Shown: positions 35,465 through 43,497 of the stretch, piece after piece | Position numbering within the stretch: the stretch's first letter is position 1 | Layout of the letters: each line of letters begins with the position of its first letter | Source: CAJINA01 sp964647585 | Lineage (GTDB): Bacteria > Desulfobacterota > Desulfobacteria > Desulfobacterales > CAJINA01 | Length of the DNA stretch: 52,641 nucleotides | Direction: 5' to 3' | Assembly (NCBI GenBank): GCA_964647585.1 | Contig: CAZYGG010000024.1 | Location: forward strand, 1-52,641 | Program-made: the position numbers and the translations under genes | The notes under the pieces: model-generated | Seen by the model: the letters and a program-made list of their open reading frames with translations, nothing else | What the model was told of the DNA's origin: nothing | Databases searched by the model: none

Positions 35465-35998
35465 CTATATATTGCAGTGTTCCGGAGTCCCGTGGAAGCT
35501 CAATTCCCAGATAATGGCTTCCATAAACTCAAACAGATTATAAACGGTATCAAACTCGAACTCATCCATCCTGTCTCCAAAAACCACATGCCGCAGCCTG
35601 CCCAGGCAAACCGACAAATCGAGAAGGTGCTCCAGGCTGATAGATCGAATTTCACTCAAATCATCGCCACGGCGGCCCTGAAACGTATGATAGATTTCAA
35701 GGCGGGGTTTCCCGGGGAAGCCAATCATCTCGACGGTCTTGCCCATCTCCAGGCAATCTATGCCGGGATATACACATCCACTGGACGGACTCTGGTCATA
35801 TTGCTCGACAAGATTCGCACTGAACTCGTTAAGCTCCGGTAATTCCGGATAACGTTTCAACATCTGGAAAAAGCTTCTAAGGGTATAGCTACTTTCCAGT
35901 TCGATCCCGGCGTTAAGGTACTTAAGCGGCTGTTGGTCAACCATCTTCCGATTGACCTCCAGGGAGCCGTCAACTCTCATCAATATTGTATTCATCAT
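35465..35998 (-). CDS. Protein of unknown function downstream of hmcF
   Basis: Soluble protein of 177 residues from the chosen ATG (MMNTILMRVDGSLEVNRKMV). No signal, membrane helix or recognised family. It is mixed alpha/beta with a Cys pair in GCVYPGIDCLEMG and an acidic C-terminal third (VFGDRMDEFEFDTVYNLFEF). The frame extends to 36067, but the extra 23 residues overlap the spacer after hmcF. It lies 87 bp after hmcF and 34 bp before the universal stress protein gene, so it is probably part of the extended hmc transcript. Confidence 0.7.
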   Translation of the reverse strand: MMNTILMRVDGSLEVNRKMVDQQPLKYLNAGIELESSYTLRSFFQMLKRYPELPELNEFSANLVEQYDQSPSSGCVYPGIDCLEMGKTVEMIGFPGKPRLEIYHTFQGRRGDDLSEIRSISLEHLLDLSVCLGRLRHVVFGDRMDEFEFDTVYNLFEFMEAIIWELSFHGTPEHCNI

Positions 35999-36085
35999 GT
36001 ACTCATGATACCCCAATACCCCGGTAAATGCCAGCCACCAGTTCCCAATCCAGGCCATCCGGCACAAAGTAAAATACCCGGTCGT

Positions 36086-37480
36086 TTACTCCTCCGGTGG
36101 CTTCATGTGGTCAGGTACAATCATCATCTTGATCAGCAGCGGCTTCAAGAACGACCACCGGATGCCCACCTCATAAACCTCTTCCAGGTCACGGATGGCA
36201 TCCCAGCAGTTGTGGCACGGGGCAACCACCAGTTTACAGCCGGTGGCCAGAATCTGGTCCCGCTTCATTTTCAACCCGATATTGCGCTCCTCGCGGTAGC
36301 GTCCGATCCCATTCATCCCGCCGCCCCCGCCGCAGCAGAAGTTATGCTCCTTGCAAGGCGTCATTTCACGAAAATCCTCGGCAATGTAGCTCATGATCTC
36401 ACGGGCGGCGTCCTTCAGGCCCGCGTTGCGGATGTAGTTACAGGAATCCTGGTAGGTAACCGGTTCTTTGATCTTTTTAGCCGGATCGATCTTGATCTTC
36501 CCTTCCCTCAGTGCTTCCGCCACCCACTCCACGTAATGAAAACTCGGGACCGGGGTCTGGCCCGACTTGATACCCGCCCAGTACGGCCCCTCGATGACGG
36601 TGGCCCGGTAGGCGTGACCACACTCGGTAACCACCATCCGTTCGGGTTTGAGTTTTTCCATGGCGGCATAGACGGATTCCACCTGCATTTTACAGGCTTC
36701 CCAATCACCGGCAAACATGGCCAGGCTGGTCTCTTCCCAGCCTTCCGACGGGACGGTCCAGTTCTCACCGGCCGCATGGAACAAGATGGCCGCCTCGGCC
36801 AGGTCTTCCGGATAATGTTTGGGCTCCCGGGCGTTAACCGTGTACATGATGTCCGCATCCGGTTTGTCCACCGGGATTTCCAGCCCCGGGTAATCATCTT
36901 CGTATTCTTCGGCCATCCACTCGCAGGTCTCCACCCAGTCTTCGGTGGTGACGTCCATCTGGGCCCGGTAAATCCGGTGCATCCCGGCACCGATCTTGAG
37001 CTCCCAGGGCACAAACCCCTGGCCGTAAAGGATGCCCCGGAGATAACCAAACATAACCCCCATATCAATCCCAAACGGGCAATACATCCCGCAGCGATTG
37101 CAGCATGAACATTTTGACCAGGCGGTGTCCATGCACATATGCATGAATTCATTGCTTACCTTGCCCTCACGCTTGACGATTTCACCCAGCGTCGACTGGA
37201 TCTTATAGGACGGGACCTGCTTGGGGTCCTTGTTGTTCACCATGTAGATATAGCAACTTTCCGCGCACATACCACAATGGGCGCAGATTTCCAGCCAGGT
37301 CTTCATCCGGGATTTAAACGTATTTTTCAATACGGTCTGAATTTTGGCATGATCCACATCGAGGTGGGTCATCTCCTCGTAATAGAGCTTCCCGCTTTTG
37401 TCGTTCAAAAGCGCCTGGAGTTCCTCTTTGGTATTCACCGTCTTTTTATTGCAAAGTGTGCCTTCAGCCATTTGATTCAT
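36086..37480 (-). CDS. hmcF: Hmc complex CCG-domain iron-sulfur protein (HmcF)
   Basis: Cytoplasmic HdrD/DsrK-like subunit of 464 residues. Two [4Fe-4S] motifs, CAHCGMCAESC and CSCCNRCGMYCPFG, are followed by CCG groups with FCCGGGGGMNG and CHNCWD, and CNYIRNAG. It is paralogous to TmcB. It is the likely cytoplasmic electron exit of the Hmc complex. A second ATG three codons in has better spacing to a GGGA site and may be the true start (461 residues). It follows hmcE after about 65 bp. Confidence 0.93.
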   Translation of the reverse strand: MNQMAEGTLCNKKTVNTKEELQALLNDKSGKLYYEEMTHLDVDHAKIQTVLKNTFKSRMKTWLEICAHCGMCAESCYIYMVNNKDPKQVPSYKIQSTLGEIVKREGKVSNEFMHMCMDTAWSKCSCCNRCGMYCPFGIDMGVMFGYLRGILYGQGFVPWELKIGAGMHRIYRAQMDVTTEDWVETCEWMAEEYEDDYPGLEIPVDKPDADIMYTVNAREPKHYPEDLAEAAILFHAAGENWTVPSEGWEETSLAMFAGDWEACKMQVESVYAAMEKLKPERMVVTECGHAYRATVIEGPYWAGIKSGQTPVPSFHYVEWVAEALREGKIKIDPAKKIKEPVTYQDSCNYIRNAGLKDAAREIMSYIAEDFREMTPCKEHNFCCGGGGGMNGIGRYREERNIGLKMKRDQILATGCKLVVAPCHNCWDAIRDLEEVYEVGIRWSFLKPLLIKMMIVPDHMKPPEE

Positions 37481-37545
37481 TCCCGAAATTTTTAGTTGTT
37501 AAAGTATGCGCTCACAAATTGTAGTTTGTATGCGGATACAAATAC

Positions 37546-38223
37546 TTACCATGCCATCCCGCGGCCTTTCATACCGCCGCGCTTGATACCAAAGTCCATC
37601 CCAATCTGGGCCCGGGACATGAAAAACAGGACAAAGTGGGACAGTTTTGTAAAGGGAATAGCGATCAGCCAGACCTCACCGCTCAGGATATGCAGGATCA
37701 GCCAGAATTGGTAATCGCCCACGTGGTGATAGGCCAGCAGGCCGGTAATAAAAGGGGCCACGGCAATGGCCAGCACCAGCAGGTCATAGCCCGTGGTCAG
37801 AATCCTTACCTCTGGAACCGCAAACCGCCGCAAAAGTATGAACAGCGCGGCCAGCAGCATCACGATCGTCATGATATCGGTTACCGGTTCGGGCAGGGTC
37901 AGGAAACTGAACCCCCAGCGTTCCTTTAGAATCAGGTTGTGGGCCAGCAACAATAACGGCGTCACCAGCAAACCGATATGAAAAATGAATACCAGGACGG
38001 TGAACCCCGGGTTTTGCCGCCAGGCGCGCGTACCGAAAGGAATCAGCCAGGCCACAATGGATCGGACGGCCCCCTTGAAGCCATACAGGGGAAACTCCCG
38101 GTAGGCCACCCGGTCGAGGTTCCATCTAAGCCCGCGTACATACATCACCGCTCTTACTATAACGCCGATGAAAAAGATTAAAAAAGAAATCCATGCCAAC
38201 GGCCCGGTTACAAATTCGTACAT
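37546..38223 (-). CDS. hmcE: Hmc complex cytochrome b-type membrane subunit (HmcE)
   Basis: DsrM/NarI-like membrane protein of 225 residues with about five helices and haem-b candidate histidines (VFIFHIGLLVTP, LILHILSGEVWLIAIPFTKL, then SHF). It forms, with HmcC and HmcD, the membrane part that links the haem protein HmcA to HmcF. It is paralogous to TmcC and similar in length. It lies directly after the small hmcD gene. Confidence 0.93.
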   Translation of the reverse strand: MYEFVTGPLAWISFLIFFIGVIVRAVMYVRGLRWNLDRVAYREFPLYGFKGAVRSIVAWLIPFGTRAWRQNPGFTVLVFIFHIGLLVTPLLLLAHNLILKERWGFSFLTLPEPVTDIMTIVMLLAALFILLRRFAVPEVRILTTGYDLLVLAIAVAPFITGLLAYHHVGDYQFWLILHILSGEVWLIAIPFTKLSHFVLFFMSRAQIGMDFGIKRGGMKGRGMAW

Positions 38224-38287
38224 TTTTTTCTCCTTACATCAACAAGAGGCTGCCGTAAAAAATGGGTTCCCTTGCTGCGAACGTGTA

Positions 38288-38419
38288 TCAGTCGTCGTCT
38301 CTTCCGGTCAGAAAATGCCAGAAGCCGATCACGCCGATCAGCCAGAGCCCCATCAGCACATAGATGACCGCCTTGGTATGCACCATAAAATCATGAAGTG
38401 TGTAAAAAGCCTGTTCCAT
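38288..38419 (-). CDS. hmcD: Small Hmc membrane subunit HmcD (43 residues)
   Basis: A 43-codon gene easily missed because of its size. It begins MEQAFYTLHDFMVHTK, has a single transmembrane helix (AVIYVLMGLWLIGVIGFWHF) and ends LTGRDDD. It lies exactly where hmcD is found, between the NrfD-like HmcC and the cytochrome b HmcE, with an AAAGGA ribosome site. Known HmcD proteins are about the same size with one helix. Its role is probably structural. Confidence 0.88.
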   Translation of the reverse strand: MEQAFYTLHDFMVHTKAVIYVLMGLWLIGVIGFWHFLTGRDDD

Positions 38420-38453
38420 TGGTTATGTCCTTTACCCAGTAGAAGCTATTGCA

Positions 38454-39632
38454 TCAATGTTCTTCTTTGTAGTCCGGATGCTCGTAGAGTACCGGCATGT
38501 TGTTCACGATAAACCGATAGGCGATAACCCCGATGGTCACGATAAACACGGAGGTCACGATTTCCAGAAGATGCGGAAAATAGCGGTCCGCAGCCGGCAG
38601 GTGCCAGTTAAAGGCAATCACCGACACGTTGAGCCGATTGACGATGATGCCCAGCACGCTCCAGACTGCCGTGTAACGAATCAGTTTTAGATTGCCGTCC
38701 CGGACCCCGATGGCAAAAAGAAAGCAGGGCAGTGCGACAAAGCCGATCAATTCGACCAGGTACCACGCGCCCCAGCCGGTGGCCAGGTAATGCCAGTTGT
38801 CGTCGACCGCGATACCGATCACCTTGATGGTAAAGTAGCCGGCCAGCACCAACGCAGCAGCCTTGCCGAACCCCATGGTCAACCCATTACTTTCGCCGAG
38901 ATGGGTATCGTCCATCTTGTGGTGAAAGTATTTATGCGCCAGCGTGCTCTCAAAAAGAACCATGGATAGCCCGGCGATCACGCTGGACACGAAAAAGTAA
39001 ACCGGGATGTACTGGGAGTACCACAGGGGGTGCAGTTTGGAGGGCGCAATCAGAAAAAGGGCTCCCAAAGACGACTGGTGCAGGGTACTCAGGACCACCC
39101 CGAAAATTGTCAGCACCATGGTGACCTTCACCAGGATATCACGTAACTTCCGGATTCCCAGCCACTCCAGCGCGGCCGGGCAGAACTCCAGGAAAAGCAC
39201 GTTCAGATACAAGGCCACGCACAGGCCTACTTCAAACAACAGGGATGATGTGCCCTGTTGTACCACGAACGGATAGGCCAGCACCAGTCGCACCGGGCGC
39301 CCCACGTCGTATAAAAGGGCCACAAAAACCAGTGCGTACCCCAGGAAACCGGTCAGGATGGCCGGGCGCACCGCCGAGTGAAAACGTTTCATGCCGAAAA
39401 TGTAACAGGCGGCGGAGGTCACGTAACCGCCGGCAGCCAGGGCGACACCGCAGAGCAGGTCAAACCCGATCCAGATGCCCCAGGGGTTGTAATCCGACAG
39501 GTTGGTAACCGTGCCCAAGCCGCCGATGAAGCGCATGGCGGTCACAATCAGGCCCACGATCACGATGATCCCGGCGATGACATTAAACGTGCTGAGATAT
39601 GATTTGCTGTCTGTGGCAGCGTGTTCAGACAT
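38454..39632 (-). CDS. hmcC: Hmc complex NrfD-like quinone-type membrane subunit (HmcC)
   Basis: Integral membrane protein of 392 residues with about ten helices, of the NrfD/PsrC family. Typical features are YNPWGIWIGFDLLCGVALAA near the start, TLHQSSLGALFLIAPSKLH and WYLVELIGF. It probably interacts with the FeS protein HmcB and may bind menaquinone or move protons, as proposed for the family. Its ATG overlaps the hmcB stop (TGATG), so translation is coupled. A GAGGAGGA site lies inside the hmcB end. Confidence 0.94.
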   Translation of the reverse strand: MSEHAATDSKSYLSTFNVIAGIIVIVGLIVTAMRFIGGLGTVTNLSDYNPWGIWIGFDLLCGVALAAGGYVTSAACYIFGMKRFHSAVRPAILTGFLGYALVFVALLYDVGRPVRLVLAYPFVVQQGTSSLLFEVGLCVALYLNVLFLEFCPAALEWLGIRKLRDILVKVTMVLTIFGVVLSTLHQSSLGALFLIAPSKLHPLWYSQYIPVYFFVSSVIAGLSMVLFESTLAHKYFHHKMDDTHLGESNGLTMGFGKAAALVLAGYFTIKVIGIAVDDNWHYLATGWGAWYLVELIGFVALPCFLFAIGVRDGNLKLIRYTAVWSVLGIIVNRLNVSVIAFNWHLPAADRYFPHLLEIVTSVFIVTIGVIAYRFIVNNMPVLYEHPDYKEEH

Positions 39633-40738
39633 CAGGATTCCTCCTCCTCATCTTGTGTCCCGGTGTCGGTTTCTTCACCTTCGGACGCAGCTTTTTCTTC
39701 CCAGGCTTTTTCAGCCTCCGCAACCGCCATTTTTACTTCTTTTTCAATGGCGGCCGCCTTCTCCTTGGCCGCTTTGTCAAGCGCTGCAGCCAGTTTTTCA
39801 GCCGACGCGCTATTGGCCTGTTCAACCGCTGACGCAACCGCACTGTCCTGTTCCTCGGCGGCTATCTTTTCCTTGCGTTTGGTCATGGCCCAGACGCCGG
39901 TCAGAAACACCGGCCACAGTCCGACCACCATGGGTACCGCGCCCAGGGCACCTTTGGTGAGTTGCGGTGCCGGGGTAACCCCGAGATCCTCCCGCATTCC
40001 CAGCTGTGCGAAGGGCGTCCCGGAAAGATAGAGCCAGCTGGTCCCGCCCATCTCGTACTCCCCGTATATATGGTCCACATACCGGTCCGGATGTTTGCGG
40101 ATCCGCTCCCGGGCAATCTTGATCAAATCCTGGCGTTCACCAAAAACAAGGGCTTCCGTGGGGCACTTTTCCACACATCCGGGAAGCTGGCCTTTACGGA
40201 GGCGCGGGTGGCACATCGTGCACTTTCTGACCACCGGTGTGGTCGGGTTATCATATTCGTAGGTGGGGATTTCAAAGGGGCAGGCAATCATACAATAGCG
40301 GCAGCCCACACAAACCGAGGGATCATAGGTAACGGCCCCGGAGGGTGTTTTCTTGAAAGCTTCCACAAAACAGGCGGAAGCGCAGGCCGGTTCCAGGCAG
40401 TGGTTGCACTGGTTTTTTCGAAATACCGGCTGTCCTTTGGGCCCACCATCCGCATACTTATTGACCACGGTATAGGTCTTACTGTTCGTCCGGCGCTTTT
40501 CCTCGAGAACGGCCTGGTCCTTAAATGGTTTGGCGGGTGCGGGCAGTTCATTGACCTCATTACAGGCCGCTTCACATACCCGACAGCCGATACACAAAGT
40601 GGCGTCGTGCAGCACACCGCCACTTCGGGGGTAACCGGTAAAATGCTTACCGCCGGCAGCCGCGTCCCGCCTTCCCACCGTTGTGGCCAGGCCGGCTGCG
40701 CCGATCCATCCTAAAAATTTTCTTCTTGATATGGACAT
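39632..40738 (-). CDS. hmcB: Hmc complex periplasmic iron-sulfur protein with Tat signal (HmcB)
   Basis: Ferredoxin-like subunit of 368 residues. A twin-arginine signal (MSISRRKFLGWIGAAGLA) is followed by four cysteine groups for [4Fe-4S] clusters: CIGCRVCEAACNE, CNHCLEPACASAC, CVGCRYCMIACPF, and CTMC with CVEKCPTEA. One transmembrane helix lies near 270-290 (VPMVVGLWPVFLTGVWAM). The last 80 residues are an unusual Ala/Glu/Lys-rich, coiled-coil-like and finally very acidic tail (EEEES). It links HmcA to HmcC. Confidence 0.94.
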   Translation of the reverse strand: MSISRRKFLGWIGAAGLATTVGRRDAAAGGKHFTGYPRSGGVLHDATLCIGCRVCEAACNEVNELPAPAKPFKDQAVLEEKRRTNSKTYTVVNKYADGGPKGQPVFRKNQCNHCLEPACASACFVEAFKKTPSGAVTYDPSVCVGCRYCMIACPFEIPTYEYDNPTTPVVRKCTMCHPRLRKGQLPGCVEKCPTEALVFGERQDLIKIARERIRKHPDRYVDHIYGEYEMGGTSWLYLSGTPFAQLGMREDLGVTPAPQLTKGALGAVPMVVGLWPVFLTGVWAMTKRKEKIAAEEQDSAVASAVEQANSASAEKLAAALDKAAKEKAAAIEKEVKMAVAEAEKAWEEKAASEGEETDTGTQDEEEES

Positions 40739-40780
40739 TTAAAGCACCTCTACTAATAATTTACGGTCCAACTGCCGTCC

Positions 40781-42334
40781 TTACTTTTTCTCTATATGGC
40801 AACCGGTACAATCGACATTAGAAGGTTTTTCTATCCCCATCTGGGCATGGCACCCCATACACTGGCGGTGGTAAGCCGCCATGAGCCCCGGCCGATACAG
40901 GTCTTTATGGTCAAGCGGGGTCATGTGGCAGCTCGCACATTTGGGCGGTTTGGCCGTAGCCGGGCTGTTATGGTGACAGCCCTGGCACAGGGTCCCGGGC
41001 TGGGAGTGGAAATATCCGGCCAGCTTGTTGCCCTGTATGTTGCTCATCAGTTTGTTCACAATTTTGCGGTGGGGAAACTTCACCGCTTCGTATTTGTCCG
41101 CGATGAGTTTGATCTCGACTTCCGCGGGAATGTCTTCCTTATCGTAGCGGGGAGATTCCAACCCGCGGCTCTGCAGTTCAATCGCGGCAATGGCCGCGCG
41201 CTCATCCTCACCGGCGTCCGGTACGATCAGACTGGACGGGGTCGTATGGCAACTCAAGCAGGTGGCACTATCTTTCCTTTTGCGGGTTTCCATCTGGGCG
41301 TGACAGCCGGCACAATTTTTCGCCTGTTTCTGGCTCGTATGGCAGCCGAAACAGCTGGTGTCACTGTTCAATTGATGCATGGCCGTCTCGAGGGTGATGA
41401 AGCCGCCCTTTTTCTTGCCGGCAACCGTGTGGCAGTCATTGCAGGCGGTCATTTCTTTATGATGACACACCCGACAGTTGTCGGCGTACCCTTCGTGGGC
41501 CTTGTGGGCAAACGCCACCCGATTCATCTGCCCGGCTTTCTCCTTATTAATTAAAGCAACATCGGGCTGGTTGCGCTTCATCCGCGGGACATCACCGGCG
41601 ACCTTGTACTGCGCCTGGACGGCCGCGTCATGACAACCGGCGCATTGAATCGGACCGGCGTCTTTATTCCTGGCGGTCAGTTTTACATGGCACCCAACAC
41701 AGTCCATGTGGGCGGCGGTCCGGAACGAAACCTTGTTGTCCACAGTCTTTTCGCCATGACAGTACCGACAGCTGCCCTCCTTGCCTTTGGCGTAGAAGAG
41801 CTCTTTCTTTTTTTCGTCATAGGCATGGTGGCATTTTTCACATTTACCGGAAAAAGTTTTGTCATGTCTGAAGTGCAGGGATTTATCCAGGCCGACCGGC
41901 GCCCGGGAAGAAACCGTTGTGTTTGTACGGTCATGGCAGCCATTACAGGTCACCGGGCCTGACTTGATATTTTTGCCGGTGGCCGCCTTATGGCAGGCAA
42001 TGCAGTTGTCATGGTAGGTATCCATAACCGCCTGCCCGGAAAGATCGGCATCTCTTTTGTACATCAACACCAGCTTGCCGTCTTTTTGCTCGTGGCAGGC
42101 CGTGCAGTCCTTGCCCATCTCCTGTACGGCGGCAGTATGCTTGTCGTGAAAAAATGTCACCGCGGGTCTTTCGAGGTCACCGAATTTCTGCATCACCTCG
42201 ATCTTGATAACATCCGGTCTCTGCGCCGGGTCTTTACCGGTCAAAGCGGCAAATCCGTGGGTACCGAATACCACTACCACCGCGACCGCCGTCAGCAGAC
42301 CACTCCACCGTAACAACGAACTTCCCTTGTTCAT
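40781..42334 (-). CDS. hmcA: High-molecular-weight cytochrome c with 16 haems (HmcA)
   Basis: Exported multihaem cytochrome of 517 residues. It has a signal segment (about 8-30) and exactly 16 CxxCH motifs (CTACH near residue 77 to CTGCH near 511), the number known for HmcA. Class III cytochrome c3-like His-rich blocks repeat along the chain (FFHDKHTAA, HFRHDKTFSGKCEKCHH, FAHKAHEGYADNCRVCHH). It gathers electrons from periplasmic hydrogenases or formate dehydrogenase through cytochrome c3. It is the first structural gene of the hmc set, 193 bp downstream of rrf2 with a hairpin element between. Confidence 0.96.
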   Translation of the reverse strand: MNKGSSLLRWSGLLTAVAVVVVFGTHGFAALTGKDPAQRPDVIKIEVMQKFGDLERPAVTFFHDKHTAAVQEMGKDCTACHEQKDGKLVLMYKRDADLSGQAVMDTYHDNCIACHKAATGKNIKSGPVTCNGCHDRTNTTVSSRAPVGLDKSLHFRHDKTFSGKCEKCHHAYDEKKKELFYAKGKEGSCRYCHGEKTVDNKVSFRTAAHMDCVGCHVKLTARNKDAGPIQCAGCHDAAVQAQYKVAGDVPRMKRNQPDVALINKEKAGQMNRVAFAHKAHEGYADNCRVCHHKEMTACNDCHTVAGKKKGGFITLETAMHQLNSDTSCFGCHTSQKQAKNCAGCHAQMETRKRKDSATCLSCHTTPSSLIVPDAGEDERAAIAAIELQSRGLESPRYDKEDIPAEVEIKLIADKYEAVKFPHRKIVNKLMSNIQGNKLAGYFHSQPGTLCQGCHHNSPATAKPPKCASCHMTPLDHKDLYRPGLMAAYHRQCMGCHAQMGIEKPSNVDCTGCHIEKK

Positions 42335-42380
42335 AGTTCAAATCCTTGATTAGAATTGCCAGAAATAGAAAACCAGATCA

Positions 42381-42524
42381 GTGCCCGTCCACAAACGGTA
42401 GATTTTGGTTCGGAGCAAGGCTTGAACGATTTTGATACCGCAGGCATAGTTGAACCTATGTCGAGGATATCAAAATAGTGAAAACGCCGCTCCGGGCCAA
42501 AAGATGCCGTTTGTGGACGGGTAC
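42381..42524. repeat. Structured hairpin element, copy B
   Basis: A 144-bp element with 18-bp ends (GTGCCCGTCCACAAACGG, 42381-42398; its near-complement at 42507-42524). Internal blocks match copy A at 8408-8602: GATTTTGGTTC, AAGGC, a central hairpin GGCATAG-TTGAAC-CTATGTC followed by GAGGAT, and GGGCCAAAAGA. The stems differ in sequence from copy A but still pair, for example TTTTGATA with TATCAAAA. It lies between rrf2 and hmcA, three bases after the rrf2 stop, so it should be transcribed if the genes share a message. Confidence 0.7.
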
Positions 42525-42527
42525 AAT

Positions 42528-42971
42528 TCATGATTCGCACTTCCCCCGCCCGCTATCCGGACCGCCTTCGAGCAGATCCTGAAGGGTTGTGGCGTCATAA
42601 ACACCAAAAATAGCATCCTTCACGTTTTCCCACATATGAAACAGGGAGCACCGCCCTTCAAGGGGGCACTTCTCCTCGGTTACACAGGCGATACACTCAA
42701 TGAGGTCCTTTTCACCCTGGATATGCCGGACGATATCTCCCACCCGGATATCACCCGGGAGTTTGATCAGCTGATACCCTCCGAAATACCCCCTTTTGGA
42801 ACCAACGTAGCCACTGCTTTTCAACTGGTTGAGAATCACTTCAAGAAAACGCTGGGGAATGGACTGGGCCTCGGCAATATCGGATATTTTAATGGGTCCC
42901 TGGCCGTGATGCCTGGCAAGTTCGAGCATGGCGCGAATGGCATACTGCTGTTTTTTGGGTGCGATCAACAT
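42528..42971 (-). CDS. rrf2: Rrf2-family transcriptional regulator
   Basis: Winged-helix regulator of 147 residues of the Rrf2/IscR type, the family named after the regulator of the hmc operon. The HTH region is KISDIAEAQSIPQRFLEVIL and the wing is GGYQLIKLPGDIRVGDIV. Four cysteines (Cys93, 96, 102, 108; CIAC, KCPLEGRC) can bind an FeS cluster. It is expected to sense redox or FeS status and control hmc. In Desulfovibrio rrf2 is at the far end of the operon; here it is directly upstream of hmcA. Confidence 0.92.
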   Translation of the reverse strand: MLIAPKKQQYAIRAMLELARHHGQGPIKISDIAEAQSIPQRFLEVILNQLKSSGYVGSKRGYFGGYQLIKLPGDIRVGDIVRHIQGEKDLIECIACVTEEKCPLEGRCSLFHMWENVKDAIFGVYDATTLQDLLEGGPDSGRGKCES

Positions 42972-43013
42972 AGGGCGCTCCAGCCTTTCCTGACCTCAAT
43001 TACGCACAATATT

Positions 43014-43068
43014 CCCGACCTTGTTGGTGTAGTTACTTCCCGACTTTATTTGTCAAGAAAAGGGTTCT
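43014..43068 (-). promoter_or_regulatory. Candidate rrf2-hmc control region
   Basis: Two direct repeats of CCCGAC (43014-43019 and 43039-43044, within CCCGACcTT and CCCGACTTT), 25 bp apart, lie in the leader of rrf2. On the - strand TTGACA sequences occur near 43049 and 43070. AGTCGGG half-sites recall IscR type 1 sites, so binding by the Rrf2 product itself is plausible. The -10 elements are poor, so the promoter call is tentative. Confidence 0.4.
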
Positions 43069-43311
43069 CTGTCAATATCTTTTTTGAATCAAACCTAAAA
43101 AAGTTAAATTGACTTCAATGCACTGTTATTACCCACATATTTATTACCGGATGTTTCGTGGCAGGCAGGTTTTTTACGGGCAGATTGGCAGATGCAGGCC
43201 TCCTGTGGCCCGATTCTCAGGATTAAAACCCCCGGGATGGATGGGAAATTAGCCTGATTCGTTCACCGGCAGGGCTGCAATGAATGGCTTTTCGCCACGA
43301 GGTTTGAACGG

Positions 43312-43475
43312 TATAGCGATTGCCAAAAATATGTTCCGATTGATCTACCCCGTCATTCTGAGGAGTGAAACGACGAAGAATCCCTCACATCGCAGCACCA
43401 CCTTATTTTGTAGGGGACTCTTCGCTCCGCTCAGAGTGACAAAAGAACGGAACATACTTATGACAATTCGGTATA
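43312..43475. mobile_element. MITE-like element, copy 2
   Basis: A 164-bp relative of the element at 19443-19670 with the same left end (TATAGCGATTGCCAAAAATA, then TGTTCCGATTG) and a complementary right end (GAACATACTTATGACAATTC, then GGTATA). It has the same inner pair GTCATTCTGAGGAGTGAAAC and CTCAGAGTGACA, but a shorter middle. It lies between the rrf2 promoter region and a kinase gene. The rest of 43112-43497 shows nothing recognisable. Confidence 0.75.
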
Positions 43476-43497
43476 TCGCCGGTTTCAAGCGGGCCGT

